Shown here: positions 58,765 to 64,000 of the stretch, one piece after another
Position numbering within the stretch: position 1 is the first letter of the stretch
Layout of the letters: each line of letters begins with the position of its first letter
DNA from: Blastochloris viridis
Lineage (GTDB): Bacteria; Pseudomonadota; Alphaproteobacteria; UBA2136; UBA6156
NCBI GenBank assembly: GCA_005768725.1
Contig: VAFM01000001.1
Span: forward strand, 930,001 to 994,000
Direction: 5' to 3'
DNA: 64,000 nt
The notes under the pieces: generated by a model
Database searches by the model: none
Told to the model about the DNA's origin: nothing
What the model saw: the letters and a program-made list of their open reading frames with translations, nothing else
Program-made: the position numbers and the translations under genes

Positions 58765-60021
58765 ATGAGTAATGTATTCTGCGGTCTTGACTTTGGTACG
58801 TCCAACTCAACCGTCGGCTTGGTGGAAGGCGAAAAACCTCGCCTTGCCCCGGTTGAAGATACCAAATTGACCATCCCCAGCGCGATTTTCTTCAGCTTTG
58901 AAGACAATCAGACCTACTACGGTAGAAAAGGCATCGAAGAATATATCGAAGGTGCGGAAGGCCGTCTGATGCGGGCCTTGAAAAGCGTCTTAGGCTCAAG
59001 TCTGGCCAAGGACTCTACCTACATCAAGTCCCGGCAGGTCGCCTTCATCGACATTCTCGGCATGTTCATCAACCACCTGAAAACGAAGGATGAAGAAGAA
59101 GCTGGTCAAGAAATTGACCGTGTCGTCCTCGGGCGCCCCGTTCAATTCGTTGACGACAACCCGGAAGCCGATGCAGAAGCGCAAGGTCAGCTTGAAGCGG
59201 CTGCCAGAAAGCAAGGCTTCCGGCATATCGAGTTCCAGTTCGAACCCATTGCTGCGGCATTGGACTACGAATAGCAGGTTACTCGCGAACAACTGGCTCT
59301 GATAGTCGATATCGGTGGTGGTACGTCGGACTTTTCCATCGTCCGGGTATCCCCAGAACGCGCAAAGGCAACTGACCGCAAAGGGGATATCCTCGCCAAC
59401 GTAGGTGTCCACATCGGCGGTACCGACTTTGACCGTTATCTGAGTTTGGCAAAGGTTATGCCTCATCTCGGCTACAAAACGCTCAATAAGGAAAAAGCCC
59501 TGGAAGTTCCTTCCAAGTACTATTTCGAGTTGGCAACTTGGCAACGCATCAATTGGCTCTATACCAAGCAAACAATGGTGGAGCTCCGTCAAGTTCGGCA
59601 TGCAGCCATGCACCCTGAACTGATCGAACGCCTGATTGCTGTTGTGGAAAGCCGACAAGGCCATAATCTTGCCAGCAAGGTGGAAGATGCCAAAATTCAA
59701 CTGACGGCATCAGCTACTACGTCGATCGATCTGGGGCTCCTCGGCGGACACTTGAACGTCGATATCACGCGTCAAGACCTCGACGATGCACTCCACGAGT
59801 CCGTTGGCCGCATCGTGACAACGGTTCAGAAAACGTTGGATGCTGCGGCGCTGAAACCTGCTGACATTCAAGCAATCTTTCTGACCGGCGGTTCAACGCA
59901 AATTCCCATCGTCAAGGACAGCATTCTCAGCATGTTTGCCAACCCCAATGTGGTGGAAGGCGATATGTTCGGGAGCGTTGGCCTCGGCCTTGGACTTGAT
60001 GCCAAGCGTAAATTCGCTTGA
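58765..60021 (+). pseudogene. Hsp70-like (YegD-type) gene interrupted by one in-frame TAG
   Basis: Starts at ATG 58765 behind ACGGAGA. The product begins with CGLDFGTSNSTVGLV (phosphate 1), reaches EPIAAALDYE, and meets TAG at 59272-59274. The same frame continues without another stop: Q-V-T-R-E-Q-L-A-L-I-V-D-I-G-G-G-T-S-D-F-S (phosphate 2), GGTDFDRYL, and IFLTGGSTQIPIVKD, ending at 60021. Both halves together are a complete ATPase domain of about 418 residues without a substrate domain, as in YegD. The codon after TAG is CAG, so a CAG-to-TAG change in a Q-Q pair is likely. Either a nonsense mutation or readthrough. Confidence 0.8.
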
Positions 60022-60038
60022 TAATGCGATTGATAGAG

Positions 60039-60068
60039 AAAAAGTTCGGCACTTGTGCCGAGCTTTTT
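60039..60068 (+). terminator. Terminator after the Hsp70-like gene
   Basis: Arms AAAAAGTTCGGCA / TGCCGAGCTTTTT (one wobble) with a four-base loop. Confidence 0.85.
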
Positions 60069-60256
60069 CATTATATTAGAGTAAATTTAGTATCTATATT
60101 CCCTGTTTATTGTTTAGGGAATTTTCTTACCAATCCTATGTATTCCAAGCCCATTAGAGATAAAAGTGCTTATTAATTAAGAGATTTCCCTGTAGATACC
60201 CTGTTGGTTAGGGAAAGACGAACGCTGTCGGAACTTGCTGCACCGCCATGGTTTTT

Positions 60257-60300
60257 AAAAGCAAAGCGCCCTGTTCGGCTGAACAGGGCGCTTTGCTTTT
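60257..60300. terminator. Very strong bidirectional hairpin
   Basis: Perfect 20-base arms (60257-60276 and 60281-60300) beginning AAAAGC and ending GCTTTT with a four-base loop GGCT. No gene directly ends here, so it may serve an unannotated transcript. Confidence 0.8.
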
Positions 60301-60321
60301 AAAACGGCGGCGTATGAGGCA

Positions 60322-60348
60322 TTCGAACCCGCACGTGCGCGGTTCGAA
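60322..60348. repeat. 27-bp palindrome
   Basis: TTCGAACC, CGCACGTGCG, C, GGTTCGAA: palindromic except for one extra C. It lies between two terminators. Confidence 0.65.
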
Positions 60349-60372
60349 AAATGACCCCGGTGGGGTCATTTT
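60347..60372 (-). terminator. Terminator after gltX
   Basis: AAAATGACCCC / GGGGTCATTTT with a three-base loop; T-run on the minus strand. Confidence 0.88.
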
Positions 60373-60410
60373 CGGCCGCAGGCCAATCCTCTTTTTTCAG
60401 AGTAAACCGA

Positions 60411-62015
60411 TTACGCCTTTACGATAGCCAGCGCCGCCTGAAGACGCTGAATCACCCGTTCCGCACCCATCACCGGGATAATTTCTTCCGGCGGGGGGGA
60501 TTTTTCCTGACCGGTGAGGGCCAGACGCAGGGGCATGAAGACCTGCTTTTTACCGAGACCGCCAGCGATCATATCCGCCATGACATCTGATGCATGGTCC
60601 GGGCGGGCGGTGAAATCTTGCAGGAACGTCTCCAGCACCTGCTGCAGCGTGGCCGCATCGGCCTGCTTCAGGAAGGCCTCCTTGGTGGCGGGGACGAAGG
60701 TCGCATCGAAGAAGTACAGATTGCTCAGGATCATGTCGGCCAGACGGTCGTAACGGCCGGGTTTCACCGAGAGCACTTTGGCGGTATAGGCCGGATCGTT
60801 ACGGATCTCGGTCAACATACTGCGGATGGTGTCTATGCTGATCTCGTCGCTCGGCAGGCCGGGCTCGACACACGTCGAAGCGGTCTGGTTGGTGTCGGAG
60901 AGGAAGGTCAGGTACTCTTCCAACAAGTCCTTGCGCTCGGCGTCGGTCATCGCGTTGATGTACGCGTTGTTGATGAACTGCAGCAGCTTGATATCGACGA
61001 TCGGGCCGGTGCTCGGCAGGCCTTCCGGCTGCATGAGGGCGGCGAATTCGCTGCGCGGGTACACGTCCTTGCCTTCCGGGTGGGCCCACATGATGCGGGT
61101 GAGGAAGTTGGTGAAGCCCTGGCTCAGGAAGCCTTCGCGGCGGAACCAGTTGAGGGAGGTATCGCCACTGCGCTTGGAGAGTTTGCGCTTTTCCATATCG
61201 CGCAGCAGCACGGTGTGGAGGAAGCGCGGCGCCTGCCAGCCGAACGCCTTGTAGAGCAGCACGTGTTTGGGTGTGGAAGGAATCCATTCTTCGCCACGGA
61301 CCACGGTGGTGGTGCGCATGAAGTGGTCGTCCACTACCGCCGCCAAGTGGTAGGTGGGGTAGCCATCGGCCTTCATGATGACGCTGTCGTCGATCGTGCT
61401 GGAGTGGAAGGTGATATCGCCACGCACGGCATCGGTAATGGTGATGTCCTGGTCGGAGGGGATCTTCATGCGCACCACGTGCGGCAGGCCGGCATCAAGA
61501 TTGGCCTGGATTTCTTCGGCGCTGAGTTTGAGGCAGCGACGGTCGTACATCGACGGCATCTTCTGCTTCATCTGCAAGGCGCGCATCTGTTCCAGACGTT
61601 CCGGCGTGCAGAAGCAGCGGTAGGCGTGGCCGTCGGCGAGCAGTTTGTCGCAGCAGATGGCATAGATCGGCAGGCGTTCGCTTTGTGTATAGGGGCCGTA
61701 GGCGCCGCCGGTCAGCGGGCCTTCATCCGGCGTGGTGCCCAGCCATTTCAGGCCGGCGTTGATGGCATCCACCGCTCCCTCGACCGTGCGGGCACGGTCG
61801 GTATCTTCAATGCGCAGAATGAAAATACCGCCGGTCTTGTCGGCAATCGCGCGGTCTAATACAGCCTGCATGGCGGTACCGATGTGCGGCATACCGGTAG
61901 GGCTGGGGGCGATGCGCGTGACCTCGGCGCCCTGCGGCAGGTTTGTGCGCGGGGGGAACAGAGCTTCAAGGTCGACGATGGTGGTGCAGTCGCGCAGGGT
62001 CATGGGGGTGGGCAT
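60411..62015 (-). CDS. gltX: Glutamyl-tRNA synthetase
   Basis: Class I aminoacyl-tRNA synthetase of about 534 residues charging tRNA-Glu. The HIGH motif is RIAPSPTGMPHIG near residue 40, the KMSKS motif is RKLSKRSGDTS, and HTVLLRDMEKRKLSKR, GEEWIPSTPKHVLLY and LRIEDTDRART are characteristic. It is longer than the usual 470 residues because of the C-terminal half. Start unresolved: ATG 62015 or ATG 62003; AAAAGG sits directly before the first and 12 bases before the second. The family has one or two copies in alphaproteobacteria, and tRNA-Gln misacylation is possible but not readable here. Confidence 0.92.
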   Translation of the reverse strand: MPTPMTLRDCTTIVDLEALFPPRTNLPQGAEVTRIAPSPTGMPHIGTAMQAVLDRAIADKTGGIFILRIEDTDRARTVEGAVDAINAGLKWLGTTPDEGPLTGGAYGPYTQSERLPIYAICCDKLLADGHAYRCFCTPERLEQMRALQMKQKMPSMYDRRCLKLSAEEIQANLDAGLPHVVRMKIPSDQDITITDAVRGDITFHSSTIDDSVIMKADGYPTYHLAAVVDDHFMRTTTVVRGEEWIPSTPKHVLLYKAFGWQAPRFLHTVLLRDMEKRKLSKRSGDTSLNWFRREGFLSQGFTNFLTRIMWAHPEGKDVYPRSEFAALMQPEGLPSTGPIVDIKLLQFINNAYINAMTDAERKDLLEEYLTFLSDTNQTASTCVEPGLPSDEISIDTIRSMLTEIRNDPAYTAKVLSVKPGRYDRLADMILSNLYFFDATFVPATKEAFLKQADAATLQQVLETFLQDFTARPDHASDVMADMIAGGLGKKQVFMPLRLALTGQEKSPPPEEIIPVMGAERVIQRLQAALAIVKA

Positions 62016-62166
62016 CCTTTTAGTATCCAAAAAACCGTACCATATAGCGCCATCCCTGACGGGCTTTCAACCGCTTGGCCGGATTTATTTTGCCGGATAC
62101 GGCTTGCTGTAAGACGTGCGGCACACGCGTTTTGCCAAAAAGTACATTATCGGCTAGAGTGCGCCG

Positions 62167-62727
62167 ATGAATATACGTCCTTTGCTTTTTAGTTCCCTGC
62201 TTGTTCCGGCCTCCGTGTGGGCTTCCATCGATGAATCCCATGTCACCCTTTATGGGGGTCAGGGCACGCGTTCCAGTATCCATGAAATCCTGTTCCAGAC
62301 CGAATTCGAGGACTCGTGGTTTGTGGGTGTGGGTGGTGGGAAGACCCTGCGCGAGATTACCCCCGACCTGACACTGGAAGCCGATGGCAATGTACTGAAG
62401 CACATGGGCAAGCAAGACCATTGGGAAGTGGCGGCAGCCCCAATGCTGCGCTGGCACAGCTTTCCCTGGAACGATACCGTGCGGACGACTGCGGGGGTTG
62501 GTCTCGGCCTTTCGTACGCCATGCATCTGCCACGCATTGAGCAGGAGAAGAACGGCAAGTCGAATACGCTGCTGGTGTTCTTACCCGTTGAGGTCACGAT
62601 GGCCCCTGCCGAGCCCAGCCCGTGGGCCGGTGTCCTGCGCATTCACCACCGCTCCGGCGCGTGGGGTGTGGTCGGCCCGCGTGGTGGCTCCAACTTCGCC
62701 ACCGCCGGTGTGCGCTATCATTTCTAA
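62167..62727 (+). CDS. Outer-membrane beta-barrel protein, possibly PagL-like lipid A deacylase
   Basis: Exported protein of 186 residues with signal peptide (LLFSSLLVPASVWA) and alternating amphipathic strands ending in a C-terminal Phe (GVRYHF), typical of outer-membrane barrels. Near the end RIHHRSGAWG...GSNFATAG recalls the H-x-S pair and N-x-G region of PagL-type lipid A 3-O-deacylases / acyloxyacyl hydrolases. The similarity is by motif only, so the enzyme call is tentative. No ribosome site is clear at the ATG at 62167. Confidence 0.65.
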   Translation: MNIRPLLFSSLLVPASVWASIDESHVTLYGGQGTRSSIHEILFQTEFEDSWFVGVGGGKTLREITPDLTLEADGNVLKHMGKQDHWEVAAAPMLRWHSFPWNDTVRTTAGVGLGLSYAMHLPRIEQEKNGKSNTLLVFLPVEVTMAPAEPSPWAGVLRIHHRSGAWGVVGPRGGSNFATAGVRYHF

Positions 62728-62745
62728 ATTACGAAACGTTCCGCT

Positions 62746-63090
62746 ATGTCACATCCCCCCTGCCCCAGCTGCCAGTCGGTTTACACCTACGATGACGGTC
62801 ACCAGTACATCTGCCTCGAGTGCGCCCATGAATGGCCGATGAACGCCGACATCGCCAGCACGGGAGAGACGCGCGTATGGCGCGATGCCAACGGCGTGGA
62901 ATTGCAGGACGGCGATACCGTCACTGTCATCAAGGATCTCAAGGTCAAAGGCTCGTCAGACGTGGTCAAGGTCGGTACCAAGGTCAAGAACATCCGTCTG
63001 GTGGATGGCGACCATGATATTGACTGCAAGATCCCGGGGATCGGGTCGATGGGGTTGAAGACGCAGTTTGTGAAGAAGGTAACGTCGTAA
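62746..63090 (+). CDS. PhnA/YjdM zinc-ribbon protein
   Basis: Protein of 114 residues with an N-terminal zinc ribbon (CPSCQS...ICLECAHEW) and a C-terminal SH3-like beta domain: VWRDANGVELQDGDTVTVIKDLKVKGSSDVVKVGTKVKNIRLVDGDHDIDCKI. This is the PhnA/YjdM family, named after phosphonate use but of uncertain function. The length is standard. It follows the barrel gene by 18 bases in the same direction and ends at a terminator. Confidence 0.93.
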   Translation: MSHPPCPSCQSVYTYDDGHQYICLECAHEWPMNADIASTGETRVWRDANGVELQDGDTVTVIKDLKVKGSSDVVKVGTKVKNIRLVDGDHDIDCKIPGIGSMGLKTQFVKKVTS

Positions 63091-63103
63091 TCTCGATTGC
63101 ATG

Positions 63104-63128
63104 AAAAAGGCCCCGCACGGGGCCTTTT
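63104..63128. terminator. Bidirectional terminator
   Basis: AAAAGGCCCC / GGGGCCTTTT around a four-base loop, between convergent genes. Confidence 0.9.
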
Positions 63129-63137
63129 CTGTGGTGG

Positions 63138-64000
63138 CTATGCCTCCAGCTTATGGCGCAGACTGATGTGCACCTTGGGCGTGATCAGTTCGCGGTGGAG
63201 CAACTCATCCAGCAGTTCGTGCTGGTGTTTCTCGGCGGCTTTACCGGCCAGCTTGGCGTTGACCTTTTCCAGTTCGGTACCGTGTTCGGCCAACAGCTTG
63301 GCGACCTGCTCCTTGGCGGCCTTGTTATAGGCGCGGTAGCGGTCAATCACCGGCTGCACATCTTCCGGCGTGAACAGCTTCACGTTATCGGCACTGAATT
63401 CGGTCATTTCCTTCACCACCTTGCGGGTGATGATGATTTTGGCGCGGTAGTAGAGGAACTTCTCAACAAACCCCTTTTCGCGGTAACGCGGCGAGTGCAT
63501 GTGCATCCAGTCGACTAACAGATCCAGCCAGTCGCCTTTAACCGAACCCGGATGCTCGGCCAGCTCTTCGCCATGCTCCAGTTTATCAATCTGGTCGTTA
63601 ATCACACTTTGCAGGCGGCGCACGATCCAATCGTTCACTTCTCCGTGCACAAACAGGTCGTGCAGGTAGTAGCGCTCGATACCCAGTGCATGGATGTGAA
63701 GCGCAGCGTGCGTGAGGAGAGGTTTATCCGAAACCTTGAAACGGCGGCGCGCCGCTTCGTACGTTTTGCCGATATCGTTTTCCACCTTGGCAAAGCTGGC
63801 GTCATCGATATAGCCCTTGCTGCGGAGCTTTTCCATACGCTGCAAGGCATGGGCGTGAATGTAACAGGCGGCATCACGGTACTCGACCTTTTCCACATCG
63901 GTCAGTTGGTTGAGCCCTGTTTTACGGATCATCGGGCCGATGGTGATCGCCTTGATGAACAGCGTGGCGTAGATGCAGCCAATGGTCAGCGCCATGATGA
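63138..64000 (-). CDS. Cation/proton antiporter (CPA1-type), C-terminal part
   Basis: End of a monovalent cation:proton antiporter cut by the right window edge; the frame is still open at the edge, so the ATG at 63995 is probably internal. The visible start is the last membrane helix (ALTIGCIYATLFIKAITIGPMIRKTGL), followed by about 255 cytoplasmic residues that are charged and helical. This layout fits NhaP/CPA1 exchangers with a regulatory tail. The tail itself has no recognised domain. It is convergent with the PhnA gene. Confidence 0.8.
   Translation of the reverse strand, partial: IMALTIGCIYATLFIKAITIGPMIRKTGLNQLTDVEKVEYRDAACYIHAHALQRMEKLRSKGYIDDASFAKVENDIGKTYEAARRRFKVSDKPLLTHAALHIHALGIERYYLHDLFVHGEVNDWIVRRLQSVINDQIDKLEHGEELAEHPGSVKGDWLDLLVDWMHMHSPRYREKGFVEKFLYYRAKIIITRKVVKEMTEFSADNVKLFTPEDVQPVIDRYRAYNKAAKEQVAKLLAEHGTELEKVNAKLAGKAAEKHQHELLDELLHRELITPKVHISLRHKLEA

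Larger units (their letters stand above)
60022..60410. other. Gene-free stretch with four strong hairpins
   Basis: Holds the Hsp70-like terminator (60039-60068), an AT-rich part, a 20-bp-arm hairpin (60257-60300), a palindrome (60322-60348) and the gltX terminator (60347-60372). No coding frame. Confidence 0.7.

Overview
The window is a piece of an alphaproteobacterial chromosome. The evidence is the addB-addA-trxA order, the complete NepR / EcfG-type sigma / PhyR general stress response locus with an HWE-family kinase, the single-cysteine alphaproteobacterial form of DksA, the CIRCE-controlled hrcA, and the NAD-domain-first multifunctional beta-oxidation protein. A little-studied lineage (for example Micavibrio-like) is possible, but I cannot settle the order from sequence alone.

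Layout. 1-4.4 kb: addB (cut by the window edge), addA, trxA. 4.4-12.4 kb, mostly minus strand: a small secreted protein, dnaJ, another secreted protein, dnaK, an HD phosphohydrolase, a CYTH protein, grpE, hrcA with a CIRCE/promoter overlap, and dnaQ. 12.4-16.9 kb: a two-permease ABC exporter with its ATPase, a copper-chaperone-fold protein that has lost its ligands, a DUF971 protein, a PH-domain membrane protein and dksA. 17.0-17.5 kb: two tiny overlapping AT-rich reading frames and tRNA-Arg(CCG). 17.9-26.3 kb: a fatty-acid block made of an acyltransferase-lipase fusion, a thiolase, a bifunctional hydroxyacyl-CoA dehydrogenase/enoyl-CoA hydratase and a FadE-like dehydrogenase. 26.4-33.4 kb: the general stress response regulators, with several small envelope genes preceded by GGAAC-N16/17-CGTT promoters, so regulators and part of the regulon lie together. 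33.4-46.5 kb: a DUF1275 protein, an ActP-type symporter with its DUF485 partner, an AsmA protein, pyruvate kinase, infC with an apparent ATC start, a solute-binding protein, a LysM protein, a surface protein with a tail-collar-like end, a secreted paralogue of the 4.4-kb protein, and a lone coxB.

46.7-56.5 kb is an integrated element of about 9.8 kb. It sits in the 3' end of tRNA-Ser(GGA) and is bounded by a 15-bp direct repeat. From the right it reads integrase, hypothetical, AlpA-like regulator, primase-helicase, terminase small subunit. No large terminase or structural genes are present. This is the architecture of phage-inducible chromosomal islands (phage satellites). Its other half carries a LexA-like self-cleaving repressor, small unknown genes, a full-length argH, a candidate structured RNA that ends in a terminator just ahead of a membrane-protein gene, and that gene. 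This satellite-like island with arginine-biosynthesis cargo is the most interesting object here.

56.7-60.0 kb: a radical SAM/SPASM enzyme with a small upstream protein, a short pyrophosphatase-family protein, and an Hsp70-like gene broken by one in-frame TAG. 60.4-64 kb: gltX, an outer-membrane barrel protein, a PhnA/YjdM zinc-ribbon protein and the C-terminal end of a cation/proton antiporter that runs out of the window.

No rRNA genes, CRISPR arrays or insertion sequences were seen. Promoter, operator and RNA calls are made by eye and are less certain than the gene calls.
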